The notes: generated by a model not told the origin, from the sequence alone. A DNA stretch of 64,000 nucleotides from Sepiola atlantica (GCA_963556195.1 OY744522.1:33455324-33519323), one strand, 5' to 3'; shown: positions 1-11,544, counted from the stretch's first letter. Numbers and translations are program-made.

Positions 1-14
1 CAAGTAGAGCTGTT

Positions 15-188
15 TATAAGTATAAATTTTTATTTATACAAACATTATTGGTTACACATGTGCATACATGTTTCTGTTGCACTCTTCGCAGAGTCTGATG
101 AGGTTGACTCTCTGCGAAGAGTGCAACCGAAACATGTACGCACATGTGTAACCAATAATGTTTGTATAAATAAAAATTTATACTTATA
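15..188. mobile_element. Foldback element 1 (long palindrome)
   Basis: Arms 15-93 and 110-188 are almost perfectly inverse complementary (79 bp each, few mismatches) around a 16-nt centre. The centre holds the box CTGATGA. Related single-arm copies lie at 11565-11625 and 32385-32470, so this is a dispersed family. The sequence downstream (about 190-262) ends in a GTGCTCAATAAA-like stretch that resembles the tails of the other foldback elements. No coding potential is seen. Confidence 0.85.
95..150 (+). ncRNA. Hammerhead ribozyme-like core in foldback 1
   Basis: CTGATGA (95-101) is followed by stem II (GGTTG 102-106 with CAACC 124-128, upper stem CTCT/AGAG closed by a GCGA tetraloop), GAAA (129-132), a stem III made by ACATGT (132-137) with downstream ACATGTGT (142-149), and A150 as the possible cleavage nucleotide in GTA. 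G10.1-C11.1 and all core bases are present. A canonical stem I is not adjacent: the complementary strand (GGTTACACATGTGC, 50-63) is separated by the inverted copy of the ribozyme arm. Activity is therefore uncertain, because the perfect hairpin competes with the ribozyme fold. Confidence 0.55.
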
Positions 189-282
189 TATAATTCGCTT
201 GTTACAAATATCCAAGGGGTATAAATCCGAAGGAAGTTTAAACCGGGTTAATGAGAGTGCTCAATAAAAATTCAGAGCAAAG

Positions 283-428
283 TATATTTAGTTGATGGTT
301 TATTCCATTTGCTACAAAATATATTCTGTTTCATTAACGCTTAAAATAAGCATTATGATGAATTGATGCTTATTTTAAGCGTTAATGAAACAGAATATAT
401 TTTGTAGCAAATGGAATAAACCATCAAC

Positions 429-436
<8 letters not shown>
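283..436. mobile_element. Foldback element 2 (perfect palindrome)
   Basis: Arms 283-353 and 366-436 are 71-bp perfect inverse complements around the 12-nt centre 354-365, which contains TGATGA. The right arm runs straight into a (TA)n tract (433-460). The layout matches foldback 1: hammerhead-type box in the centre and the rest of the motif in the right arm. Confidence 0.85.
355..406 (+). ncRNA. Hammerhead-like motif with mutated C3
   Basis: The box reads ATGATGA (355-361) instead of CTGATGA. Stem II is ATT/AAT plus GCTTA/TAAGC with a TTT loop (362-386). GAA follows at 387-389, then a 6-bp stem III from A390 to T405 with a TATA loop, and A406 in the cleavage position. Everything except C3 and the adjacency of stem I agrees with a hammerhead. 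The C-to-A change should abolish the C3-G8 pair, so this copy is probably inactive. Confidence 0.45.
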
Positions 437-460
<24 letters not shown>

Positions 461-463
<3 letters not shown>

Positions 464-550
464 TAGTAGTAAGAAAATGTATCTATGGCAAGTAAGCTCT
501 ACTCATGCATTGAGCACTATTGAAGTAAATACTGAAAGTATATGTACACA

Positions 551-590
<40 letters not shown>

Positions 591-679
591 TAGTAGTAAG
601 AAAATGTATCTATGGCAAGTAAGCTCTACTCATGCATTGAGCACTATTGAAGTAAATACTGAAAGTATATGTACACAAT
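461..679 (+). repeat. Direct duplication of an element tail
   Basis: Segments 461-552 and 589-679 are near identical and separated by (TA)n. They contain GAGCACTATTGAAGTAAATA, which is also found in diverged form at about 60030-60070, downstream of the foldback at 59871-60027. This links the left and right ends of the window to the same repeat family. Confidence 0.8.
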
Positions 680-759
680 CTATTGTATCACGTTTATAAT
701 ATTATATGCCTATATGCATGAAATAGTAAATTATATATATACACCTACACTAGTAGAAT

Positions 760-915
760 CACGGGTCATCGAAATAAAAGATATCTTTCGCCTTCTCTCT
801 GATTGGATGGATAACTGTATTATTTTGTGACGTCATCCGCTGTGCATGGTTATCCATCTCTATTTTAATGGATAAAATTATCCCTTTGTGACGTCATCAA
901 GTGTGCACAGAGACA
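760..915. repeat. CRE-containing dispersed repeat, copy 1
   Basis: Contains TGACGTCATCC twice (near 829 and 889) with GTGCAYGGTTATCC between. The same word order recurs in 37219-37458 and 37560-37705. TGACGTCA is the palindromic CREB/ATF site; whether it is used as one is unknown. The left edge carries ACTAGTAGAATC, resembling other ACTAG-type repeat ends in the window. Confidence 0.6.
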
Positions 916-968
916 AACAAGAGTTAGGTCAAGATCCACAGAGTTTAGTAGTATATAGTATATAGATA

Positions 969-999
<31 letters not shown>

Positions 1000-1039
1000 T
1001 ACCTAAACTGATAATCTTGCTTGCTTGTTTGCACAGTGA

Positions 1040-1740
1040 ATGTTTTAGATGGTGGGAGGAAGGGCAAATGAGACAAGAAGTGGTGGGAAGAGGGGAATAG
1101 AGAGAAGTAGCAGTAGTAGCATGAGAGGAAAGTAAAGAGATGACATAAATAAAGAAAAAAAGAAAGATCCTAAAGTAGTAGCAACAGCAGCTTAATAGAT
1201 GGAGAGTAAGAGGATGACATAAATAAATGATGTGGAGGAAAAGGAGAGAGATATATGTTGTTAATTTCTAATTATGTAATGTATACACTGATGGGTAGTT
1301 GTCTGTTTGTGTGTACGTGTGTTTAACTAAAAGTCAGACACTACACAAGACACCCCCACAAAGCTGATATATTCTTTTTCAGCATTACATTGGGCAGAAT
1401 ATAGTCACGTTTTATGAGGCTTACCTGGAACAAAATTAGTCAGGGCTGGAAGGGGGGGGGGGGGCATTTAAAGAGATTTTTTTTCCATCGACTTCTGGTC
1501 TGAAACTCTAACTAAAATACACATTCTTAGCCTTTAGGTTAGGATCAAAGTGTCGAATCTGTTCTGTCTTCTGCCGGAGGAGGGAAAATCCTTGACTGGG
1601 TAGGGTGAAAGAGCGGAGGGGAGAGAGGGGGAGGGGAGAAGCGAAGGGGATAGAGCAAAGTAGTGAAAGAGATAGAAGTTTTAAAAGAAAGATGCTGCAT
1701 ACACTTTATTTTGTTGTCCATGCTCCCGGATAACGCCAAG
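1040..1740. other. Purine-rich low-complexity stretch
   Basis: Two strongly purine-biased zones (1050-1250 and 1560-1690) on the + strand, and a poly(G) run near 1450-1463. Short ORFs here reflect base bias. No gene is seen. Confidence 0.6.
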
Positions 1741-1757
1741 TAGCCATGCTAGTCTAG
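1717..1757 (+). repeat. Repeat terminus, CCCGGATAACGCC...GCTAGT type
   Basis: Matches the terminal word CTCCCGGGCAACGCCGGGTA followed by a few bases and GCTAGT, seen in variants at 18095-18130 (-), 24721-24757, 26228-26262 and 53150-53183. It probably marks the end of an interspersed element family. Confidence 0.55.
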
Positions 1758-2126
1758 TATAAATTAACACTAGCTCTGAGAAATGATATGAAAATATTTT
1801 GTCAAATAAAAATATTTATCCAAAATTAAAGCGGGAATAAATTCTTCCCTAGTTCTTTCCTTAACTCTTTCAGTGGCAATGTAGCATGAAAGAAATCAGC
1901 CACCACATTTTAGCTTTGCTTTTAAATTAAAATTTACTCATAATTCATTGGGTTTTTTTTGTCTCTTGTGTGCTAATAGGACATTTCACCAATTGCGTCG
2001 CTAAATTGCTGACATTAAACTGATGGTTTTTCCAAAATTTATTGCCAGGAAAGAAGGAATTGTTCGGTTGCTTACCACATGAAACAAGGCCATAGGAAAA
2101 TATGTTGTCGCTGTTTAGAGTCCATA

Positions 2127-2338
2127 TTTACTTGCCTCCTCACGAGAGCAGAGTTAGACACAAGGTCGGTTTTTAATGTGAGGAAAATCCAGCTCCCTAA
2201 AAGGGTCACTCTGGATTGGGACAAAAATAAAAATTGCTTCAGCCTAGAAGGATTTTTCTTTCACTGACTGAGGACAGAAAAAAATAAGTGTAGTATCAGA
2301 ACAGATACTACATTTTGCTCCTAGCCAAAAGACCAAGT
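2127..2338 (-). mobile_element. U2 snRNA-derived SINE, subfamily II
   Basis: Read on the minus strand, the head matches the 5' part of U2 snRNA (TTGGTCTTTTGGCTAGGAGC, then TGTAGTATCTGTTCTG). The body includes CAATTTTTATTTTTGTCCCA and the tail GACCTTGTGTCTAACTCTGC. The same body and tail occur at 42411-42545, 45616-45810 and 56335-56486. The head has diverged from functional U2, so it is a retroposon and not an snRNA gene. Confidence 0.8.
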
Positions 2339-2339
2339 G

Positions 2340-4950
2340 TTCTAATCTTTGTTATTTTTGTATCATTATGCGGCAATAGAGAATGTTTGTTACAAATAAT
2401 TTCTCCACTTTTAGAATGGGATCATTTCTTTCCTAAATTAGCTTCTTTTTTTTAATACAAATTTTCGTTGTATATTTAACATGGGAACCGTTATAACAAA
2501 TATTTTGATTCACAATTAATTGAAATATTTCTAAAGGAAAAGAAAAAAAGTCAACTATTGTGTTTATTCTAACAAGAATGTTTTTGTTGTCAAAAAGTCA
2601 TTTTCCATTTCCGAGGAATCAGTCTTTTGATAACCAGATAAAACAAAAGGTCAAGAGTGTCTCACTGTCAACTTTACAGCGGCGCCTATTTTTGTTCATG
2701 CCATTGTTTCCAAGTATTGGTAGAATGTCTCCATGAATGACCTTCCTAACTGATACAGAAGTAAAAAGGTCTCACCAAAAACAGAAGATAAAAAAAAATG
2801 GCTATTTATTTTGGCAACAAAATTTGAATTCTGTCAAGCAAAATATTAAACTGCTTTGGACACCTTTGAGCAAAATGTGCACTCCACACTCACTCCAAAA
2901 TCCATCTTTGCTAACATTTTCTAATTTTTTTTTTCTATTGCTTACCATACTTCCCAACCCCATCTACCTCAACCCACTCCTGGATATGACCGTAAATTAC
3001 ATCCAGTAGTAAGATCCTAATTTGGGGACTGTGGAGTCACCCTTTAGTTGTTATTACTCCCAGGACCACTCTAAGTTAGGGTCGTAGTACCTGGTAGAGT
3101 CTCATCTATGGATCAAATAGAATCTATCATTTGTAGACTATTTATTTACAAAACGCAAAGCATAAAAACTTTTATCAAAATGACTGAATTCAACATTAAA
3201 TGACCCCAAAAGCATTGATATGAAATCAAACAACCAAATCAAATATTAAATTTATCTCTATTTGTTGAAAATGGAAGTATGCATTATATTTAGAGGAGAA
3301 TCTATGAAGGGGGGGGGGGGGACACATACTAACCCATCCGCCTCCTCCCAGCAATTTTCCTTCTTTTTTTTCTCCCATAAAATATTTTCCAGAAATAAAA
3401 AACACAAATTAAAGAAATCACAATGGAGGCTTAATGAAAGAAACCTAGAGATTATAATGTTGTGGAGATATCAGTAATTGACGTGCCGGAGGGTCATCAG
3501 GAAGTTTTGGGTCTTTCAACGTCCTACTTTCCTCATCAATCCAACCATATTAGAGATAGTCTGTCTCTCATACGCTCTCTAATTTTCAAATGATAGACAA
3601 CACTGACTTTTGTTTATTATGGATAGCATATACGACATTGCCTTGCATCTGATTGGATATTGCAAAACAACCAATCAAATGCAATGTATCATTTATTTAA
3701 GTGATCTATGGGGAATTCGAACCGTTTTTCCGTTCGTATTATTGGGCAGACCAGATAGTGAAATAAAAAGTAATTAAGTAATATTATAACTTTCTGGGTT
3801 CCATTTTTTTATTTTTTATTTATTTATTTATTTTTTTTATTTTTTTATACTGATCTTTTATGTGCAAGTTCCTGTAAAGGTTTTTTTTTTCTCATCTAAT
3901 TTGAAGATGACAGACATCTATTAATAATGGAGTTTATGTATCTGTTTGTCTGTCTGTCTGAAACCGAAACTCCATTAGAGTAGTATGACTATTTACTAAG
4001 TTCACCAGCTTCATTATATACTACTAAAAAAATGCTGTAAACACTATGCGCATTTCTCAATTTACATAATCAATTGCTTTTGAACTTCTAATAAATTAGT
4101 ATTCGCAAATATACACTCATGATTGTTTTCTTCAGATTTCCAGATGTATTTAAGCTATTTTGCTCGCTAATAATCTTACTTATAAATTATAATTATTTCT
4201 TTTATAATGAGTTACGTAGTTAATCTACCAATTGCTAAACTGATTGAACAGCCAGCGTTAATTCATTAAACGACCACCTCCCTCCGATTATCAGTATGGA
4301 CGCAAGACGGGCGCGTTATTTAAAATGTAAACAAAACGCTGGCATTTACCATGTTAGTTTTACTATGATTTTTTTATTAAAACGTTCTGAGTTTGTTTAT
4401 TTTCTTAATCTTATTAGCCATTATGTTTTAAAACACAAATTTATTGAATCAAATTGTTTAATTAAAATAATAATCGATTTAAAAATTACTATTTAAAAAC
4501 ACACACACACATCTTCATTTTTTTACGACCTTAAGTGTGTTTAGATTTTGACTTTACGTCGTAAAACTTTTACTTACAAACTGTTTTTATTATTCCGTGT
4601 TTAATTTATTAAAATAAAAGAAAATGTCATTTTCTTCTCTTACCTTCTTTTGTCAACAAAAAAATTAACGCAACATTTTTTTTTTTCTTTTCTTAACTAA
4701 AAATATTTATAAGTATGAGGGAAGGTAAAAAATAAATTGGGGGGGCCAAAACATTTTTTGTTTATTCTATAAATAAAAATATAAATAGGTGGAGGATAAA
4801 AAAAAATTTGGGGTCGAAATTTTTGTTTTTATTTATTTTTAATTAAAAATATTCTTGGTCGGAAACAAAGAAAATCAATGTCTAACCAGCCAAGAAATAT
4901 GACTGGTGCTCCCTCGGTTTACTGGTGAGCATTCATTTCTGACGCGGCAG
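2340..4950. other. AT-rich stretch without recognised gene
   Basis: No coding region is supported. It holds a poly(G) run near 3309-3320, an imperfect hairpin at about 3640-3690 with TGATTGG and CCAATCA (inverted CCAAT boxes) as arms, and poly(T) tracts near 3830-3890. Confidence 0.5.
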
Positions 4951-4951
4951 C

Positions 4952-4992
4952 CTAGCAAAAATATGCTCCCTCCGGTCGCATATTTTTGCTAG
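4952..4992. repeat. Short perfect hairpin, CTAG-bounded
   Basis: CTAGCAAAAATATGC (4952-4966) and its exact reverse complement (4978-4992) flank an 11-nt GC-rich loop. It may be the end-to-end remnant of an inverted-repeat element. Confidence 0.6.
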
Positions 4993-5659
4993 TGTGAATA
5001 ATGTAGATAGCAATACCTTATCTCAGAATATAGTCAAATGTTTCAAGTTTTATTTTTTTAAAAATTTCTGTAGACATTTCGTTTATCTGTTTTCTCATGG
5101 ATTTTATACACTGAGTACATTGATTACTTTGTAATGATTGCCTTCTCCCTGATCTTCCAAATCATATTCGTTGATCATTCGTTGATCATTCGTTGACATC
5201 TATGCTGACAACATGAAAAACCTCGTCGGTCTGCCCAGTATTTAAAACTGCTGTGAAACATGGATAGAAAGAGATATACAGAGATTAGTTTTATCCATGT
5301 GGCTGTACAAAATCCTTATCCTCTTATTAGTATAATCTCCAGATCAAGTATAAATGTTTTACTTCGCTAATTATAAAGAAAATTACTGTGCAATTTTTAT
5401 ATTTAAAAACAAAGTCTATTTGTGCTGCACATAATTTTGGCAGCAAAACATTTTTTTTATTGCTTTCAAAGCATTGCCGTAATTTCTGAGACAGAGAAAT
5501 ATAATTTATTGATTTACTATCTGCGTGCACATCGCAAACAACCGGGTTTGTTTTCATTATTTTTTTTATTTAAACTAGCTGAACTACCCGTCAACTCGGC
5601 TGGCTGAACCAGACAACATTCCAGTTATTGTGCTCAATAATTTGTAGCTGGAACTAGCC

Positions 5660-7072
5660 CTTATTCTTATAAAGCTGTTCGATCATTGCTTAAAGGAGAA
5701 AACCTTGTTGCTCTTCCCAATGTTTAGAAATGCTGCAGATCCGTCTTCTGCAACTCCGTACCAACCGATCAGTTTCCTGTGCACCGTGAGTAAGTTGCTT
5801 GAATCTGTGATAAACCAAGAAATTGTCAATCACCATAGCAAAAGCAATCTACTTTGTAACAAGCAATATGGATTCCGTCCTGCAAGATCAACTGCTGTTA
5901 CTAGAACACTAGCATTTGACATATTAAAGGCCTTGATAGGGTTTGGAACAAAGGTTTACCCTACAAGCTTGCTATCTATGGAATATCTGGCAATGCAAAA
6001 ACCATCAAATCCTTTCTGTTTGATAGGTTGGGGCAGATGTTTGAAGCACATGGAATCAATGCCGGTGTATCTCAAGGATCCATTCTGGTCCCAACCTTCT
6101 TCCTAATCTTCATCAATGATATTCCAAATCATATTCTGAGATCATTCGTTATGCTGACTACACAACTATCTATGGCAGCACTTAGAGGAGCACTGATAAC
6201 CAAGACCTACCTGATTCCCTCTCTTCTAACCTGGAGCACATGATGCAATGAAAGAAAAAAGTTGCTTGTTACTTTTACCTCCTAAGACCAAACTTCTCTC
6301 TTTTCACCTCCAATACTCAGATCCTAGTTTTGCCTCAGTTAAAATGAATAGCTCTCTCGTTGAGGAAGCCCACTGCCTTGATAAGATCTTAGGACTGACT
6401 TTCACTCCGAATCTAAAATGGAAGTCTTACATCGAATCTGTTGCTAAGGTCACTGGAAAAATTGTAGGATCATTCTTCCGTCATCTAACTCCTGACGCAA
6501 TCTTCTATGTGTATAAGAGTCAGATATCTCCTAAAATGAATTTAGTACTGCTGCCCACTCAGAGCACTCTTTCTTGCTTTTACAGAGTACAAAACTGACT
6601 TCAAAATCTAATGCCGAATAATCTTTTCTCCCCCTACAGTCCTCTTCTCACAGAAGAGATGTTGCTAGTCTTTCTCTACTCTATCATTATTTTCATGGTA
6701 GGTCCCCTTCCCCTGGTAAAACCTTCACCCTAAGTACCTGTCCAACTGCAACCAACTTTCCTTTCTTCCTTTGTGTACCGAGAACCAAACGGAATTTCCA
6801 GGAACAGATCTTCTTTACAAGAACTTCCCATCTGTGAAACGTAATACCATGGGAGTGCTTCCCAGGCAACTACAACATAGTCGTCTTCAAGTCCAATATC
6901 AACAAATACTTGTTGAGTCATCCTTTTAAGTAATTAAATCATGCCTTTTTCACTCATTGTTTCCAATCCTCTCATAGTACTGTTCGACATACAATTTACA
7001 ATCTCATTGACCCTTATCCTCGAGAGGCCTTTGGGCCTTGATAAGAGGTGACTCATTAGTATTAAAAAACAT
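5660..7072 (+). pseudogene. CR1/jockey-like LINE, RT to 3' end, decayed
   Basis: Successive frames give pieces of one RT. They are a fingers motif YQPISFLCTVSKLLESVINQ with QYGFRPARSTA (5705-5930), then GVSQGSILVPTFFLIFINDI (6064-6125), a degraded YADD region, a thumb piece LDKILGLTFTPNLKWKSYIE (6375-6435), and a C-terminal piece SHLWNVIPWECFPGNYNIVV (about 6825-6890). Several frameshifts and stops break it, and no endonuclease domain remains. The 3' untranslated part ends in a hairpin (CTTATC...AGGCC-TTTG-GGCCT...GATAAG, 7016-7050) shared with the fragments at 10545-10970, 28455-28722 and 42560-42750. A U2-headed SINE follows. Confidence 0.85.
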
Positions 7073-7097
7073 GTAAAATAAGTGTGGCTACTCTGCG

Positions 7098-7437
7098 ATC
7101 TTGGCCTTTTTGCTAAGATCAAAGTGTAGTATCTGTTCCGATGGATATTGCACCCCATAGACTGGTATTGTCTTGGCCTTCGGGGCTTGATTTACGCCGG
7201 TCTATGGGTCTGTCCTGTGCAGTTCTAGGACGTCCACCCTCCCAGGCTTCGCCTCCCCTCTTTGGGGAGGAGTAAGTTTATTGCTTACTGCCTGAGGCGC
7301 CCCTACCGGGTAATGCCGACGGGGCTGCCCAGGCAATTTTTAAACCCCACTTTCCCGACCCGACCTTGGGTCACATCTTACTTGTGGGAGTAAGATAAAA
7401 ACTGGCCTTGTGCCTAACTCCTGGAGAGGAGTAAATC
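7098..7437 (+). mobile_element. U2 snRNA-derived SINE, subfamily I (long)
   Basis: The head (7098-7150) matches U2: TTGGCCTTTTTGCTAAGATC and AAGTGTAGTATCTGTTC. A GC-rich body follows, with the inverted block CTCCCCTCTTTGGGGAGGAG and GAGGCGCCCCTACCGGGTAA. The tail GGCCTTGTGCCTAACTCC resembles that of subfamily II, suggesting both are mobilised by the same LINE. Other copies: 12239-12441, 53385-53720 (-), 55302-55593. Confidence 0.85.
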
Positions 7438-7781
7438 AATACTCTGCGATCACTACAGCTTGAATAATATAAACAACCATTGATCACAACTTTTGTTTGG
7501 ATTTTAAGGGGAAAATGAATGAGTTTACTTAAGTTACTGGTATTGAAGTTACTGGTCGAATAACCTGTTAAGTTATTGAGGTTATTTAAATAACCTGCTA
7601 ATCCATTTATTCTAGAATGTTGTGGAAGCAAAATTAATTTCGAGCCTTAAATCAAGTGAAGGAAAAATATAAAGCACAATATTATTGCTGGAAAAGAAAT
7701 TATACTTTTGCCGAAATCAGTCAGTCTCTGCTTGTAATGATTCTAGCAGTAAACTTACAGCTTACACACAAACACCCACGC

Positions 7782-7782
<1 letters not shown>

Positions 7783-7821
<39 letters not shown>
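7783..7821. repeat. (TA)n microsatellite
   Basis: Pure TA tract that abuts the 3' side of the C2H2-coding LINE-like remnant on the minus strand. Confidence 0.95.
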
Positions 7822-7823
<2 letters not shown>

Positions 7824-8010
7824 ATGCTGATTGCTCCATCTTCACAGATTATTGCCGTACTGCCCATCAACATCTCTGCTGTCAGTTCCCCATATTCTTC
7901 TCTCATGGCTACGTAGGTGGCTTTTCAAGCCAGCAGCTGATTTACATGGCTTGAAGCAAAGGTGGCATATGAAGTCAAGTGTCTTTACCGGGTTGCTTTG
8001 TGGAATATTG
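7822..8010 (-). pseudogene. C2H2 finger remnant, probably LINE C-terminus
   Basis: The minus strand encodes FICHLCFKPCKSAAGLKSHL followed by RSH, a perfect C-x2-C-x12-H-x3-H finger (about 7895-7980), then an acidic stretch that ends against (TA)n. Single C2H2 fingers of the CKSAAGLKSH type sit at the C-terminus of some invertebrate LINE polyproteins (established for such elements, recalled and not searched). A host zinc-finger exon is the alternative, but no partner fingers or splice sites are seen. Confidence 0.4.
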
Positions 8011-8039
8011 TCTGTGTACAGCCATATAAAACACATATG

Positions 8040-9300
8040 AACACACACATCAATATACATATTAATGTCACACACAACCGCTGCCAAATATTTAACGCCA
8101 TCGCATACAGTCGACTACTGCTGCTTTAATAAACACGTATGTACGTACACATATTAACATGCGTAGATGTCAATGTAAATATATCAACAGTACTTTTAAA
8201 TATTTGCTCATGAGGAAAAATTTTTAATTCTCCAAGGGGGCAAACCAGTTTGCTTGGGTTCATAAATATTTGTTAATCATTAATCTTAACTTTTGTTGGA
8301 TTTTCAGCAGAAGTTATTTTGTTCTGAAATTATCATTAAAACATAAAATGATTAAATACTTTATTTATTTATTAATAGTTTTATTGAAATTTTTAAAATT
8401 GAATTTTAAATATTTTGAAAAATGATTTCTATTCCAATTGATCTGAACTACATAAATTTACTTTTATATTATTAACTCTTATATATACATATGTGTGTGT
8501 GTGTGTGATATATACTAGAAGAATACCTGTCTCAGGACAGGTAAAATTAATTCCCCGAACAGAACAGTTTCGCACCACTTGTAGAAAGGTCGATATGAGT
8601 ACAGTTTGACTTTGTCAACCTCTAATCTTAATTCCCTCCTTTCCTTGGACTTGGTGCTTTTTCTCAAACTAAAACCCTTGACTGGATCAAATAATCAATC
8701 AAGTGTTTTAAAGGCTTTGAATCAAACGTTCAAAACAGAGAAAACTGATTAATTGTCCAGTCACTTTGTTTATTCAAGTCAGCAAGCAAGGGAGTCAATT
8801 GATTGAACAGGGGACTTAAATAAGATTTTGTGCTCGTTTTTTTTAAATAAGTTAGCAAGGAATTAACTTTTCATCCATCAAAGTTTTGAAAATCAGAACA
8901 AATCACAGGTGACAGATCTATAAGAAAGTATACTGTAGGATTTATCATTCTCCATTATAATTAAAATAATTGTAGGCTGCAATAGAAAGTCTATCTGACT
9001 CCAACAGTTAATCAACAGATGACATCATAGTTTCAAATGAAAATGCCTTTTATTGGTCTGCACTGAAAAAGGAATTAAACAGCTACACAGTCATTCTTTA
9101 TAAAACGCGACATGTGACTCAGATATATTTACCATATCATTGGCAATTTGAGGAAACCAATGAAATACATCTGCTCTGGACTGTATACTGGCTCTAACTC
9201 TCTCCAGGTGAACAAAATCGTGTGGGTGCTGTAAGAAGTCCGGCGATTTGATGTTCCTACAACAGAGATTTTGATTAGCTAGGGAGCCAATCACTCCAGT
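8040..9300. other. Non-coding AT-rich stretch
   Basis: No gene recognised. At 8513-8600 it has an ACTAG-type repeat edge with the inverted word CCTGTCTCAGGACAGG, followed by AACAGAACAGTTTCGCACCA, which recurs inverted at about 13685-13715. Confidence 0.5.
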
Positions 9301-9309
9301 GTTACATCT

Positions 9310-9510
9310 ATTCACTTTTTTTTTATGGAAGTAGCTCCAGGCAAGGCATGAAGCCACTTGATGTCAGGAGCTAATACTACTCCAAGGTCTAAAACTAGCC
9401 AACGATAAGTGTTAGATGGATAGATTCCGACCCAGAAAACAGCAATCCTTCCCCCTTTGTCAGAAACATCGCTCATGGAATGTGAGAACTAAAGGACAAA
9501 ATAAGGAAAG
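9310..9510 (-). mobile_element. Composite SINE (family C), copy 1
   Basis: On the minus strand the body includes GACAAAGGGGGAAGGATTGC and GCCAACGATAAGTGTTAGAT on the complement. It ends in a CAAGTGGCTTCATGCCTTG tail next to poly(A), and the tail matches the 3' end of the LINE at 29455-31975. Sister copies: 15750-16010 (-), 43195-43395 (+), 54908-55158 (-). The head origin is not clear; a weak tRNA B box is possible. Confidence 0.75.
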
Positions 9511-10540
9511 CTTACATTAAAGGGAAGTAGTACATGATACAATTAGAATATCTTAAACAATAACAGAACAGACTGGAAAAAAGTGTTTCAAAGTTATGTG
9601 TTTTTTTGCTAGGTGCCATCTTATCAGAATTGAGCTAATAAAATAGACAAACTAAGCCAATCAATAAGTCTTGTGCTCTAAATAATCTCAAAAACGGAGT
9701 TGATCTTCCATTAAATAGACAAACCATTTATAAATTATTTAATGCTGAAACAAAAACGATCCATTGAAGACAAACGGCTATTTTACCAATAGCTATGGGC
9801 AAATAGTGGCTTATATCTTTCCTAACGAAATGGGTGCATGTTTGTGCTGTTTTCAAGGTTGAACATGTAATACTTGATTTTGGGCCAGTTTTCTTGTGCT
9901 GAATATGGAAATCATGCCCATTTTACTTAATCAAAAAGGTATTTGAAATATAAGCTCATACCAGAAATTCTTATATTCCAATCCATTTATAAGTAAATTT
10001 TTGATTGATTTATTCACAGCAGATGTACATAATATTTCCAATAGATACCAAGAAATGTATAACACACAAAAGAATCAGCTAGCCATGGATGTTTGATGCC
10101 TTTTTCACAAAATATGTGGTTTTTGCTTGTCGGTTTGAAACAACTTCATATGTAACGGAATTTATTTCAATGATTCTTATACTTCCAATCCATTGTAATA
10201 TGTAAACCTGAAAAGAAAAAAAATAACACTATTTTAAGCTGTGGCAAAAACTAAGCTCATAAATGCTTGGATGCATGCATTATATTTTGAGAAAATATGC
10301 TGAAATAAAAATCTTGCATGTATTAGAAACTAAAGCTGGCTAAAGAAAATGTACGGTATTTTTTTTAATTCTGCATACTAAATTGATCCTAAATTATAGA
10401 ACAATGCAAAGATTTTTTAAATGCAGGCCAGAGTAAAAGATCTTAAATCAAAATAATTAATGGCATTTCTATGGTGGATATTTGTGTTTATATTTCTTCT
10501 CATTCTAGAATGTTATTTTCAATGCAGATTTCAAAAACTA
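9510..10540. other. Unassigned AT-rich stretch
   Basis: No ORF or RNA gene is supported, and no internal repeat structure was noticed. Confidence 0.4.
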
Positions 10541-10544
10541 GATT

Positions 10545-10970
10545 TAAAAAAAACTAATTTTTTTACTAATGAAACACCACTATCAAGGCTAAAAGCCACC
10601 CAAGAATAAGGGTTAGTGAGATTTTCAGTTGGGTGATGGAACAGTACTATGAAAGGATTGAGAACTATGATTAATTCACAGGATGACATGACAGATATTT
10701 GTTGACATTGGACTTGAAAACGACCATGTTGTAGTCTGTAGGGAAACATTCCTGCGGTAACGTGTTCCACAGGTGAGAAGTTCTTGGAAAGAAACTCTGT
10801 TCATGGAAGTTCTGTTTGGTTTTAGGTACACAGAGGAAGAAAGGAGAGTTCTTTGCAGTGTTGGTAGCAAGACGAGTTCTTGCTGAGAAAGTTTTTACAG
10901 GGGGGGGGGCTACAGATTGAAGCTCAGCAAGTTGCCAGATCAGATTAAGAATAGCAATAACATCGAACAT
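10545..10970 (-). pseudogene. LINE 3' fragment
   Basis: The minus strand encodes the LINE C-terminal block PKTKQNFHEQSFFPRTSHLW followed by NTLPQECFPTDYN. It closely matches the end of the 5.7-7.1 kb LINE. The 3' hairpin is present with GGCT-TTT-AGCC where the 5.7-kb copy has GGCC-TTTG-GGCC, a compensatory base-pair change. The fragment is truncated at its 5' side. Confidence 0.85.
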
Positions 10971-11544
10971 TTTAAGATGAAATTAGATGAATTCCGAAAT
11001 AATGGTAAAAATTGGAATTAAGAAGACATTTTTGGAAAGTATTTGATGGAATATTTAACAGAATTTTTTTCTGTATATTAATATTCTATTAATGTTCTGT
11101 CAAAAATATTTGAACGGTTAAATTGAATTGAGAACATAAGAAAAGAGGAACAACAAACAAAATAAATTTGAACTGAAATCAACTTGCCGATTCCATGAAC
11201 ATCAGAAACTTTCGGAGAGAAGGGATCAATAATTTGTGAATGACAAGAAAACACACCATGTGGGAAAAAGCATTGCTCATGACCATCTGCTGTCTGCATT
11301 CTAATTTCCTCCTTTCTAAGCTAATATATCTCAACCTTTTTACCCTTGTGTAACTCTTAAAATGAATTGTCTCAAGGACCCCCTGCACAAAAACAAAATT
11401 ATATACCATATCTTGCTCATTTTATTTCCATCATAGTTTTTAAAAAAAACACAATGTTTGTCTTTTATTCCAGATGTAGTTTTGTTCATAGAAACTAGAT
11501 AAACAATCCTGTGAATCTTACTGTGTTTATATAATAGTGCTTAA

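Noticed and set aside
1545..1739. 64-codon Pro/Ser-rich ORF on the minus strand
   Set aside because: Product of a purine-rich low-complexity tract.
7656..7954. ORFs on both strands rich in alternating Ile-Tyr
   Set aside because: They are translations of the (TA)n tract. The minus-strand C2H2 part is kept separately.
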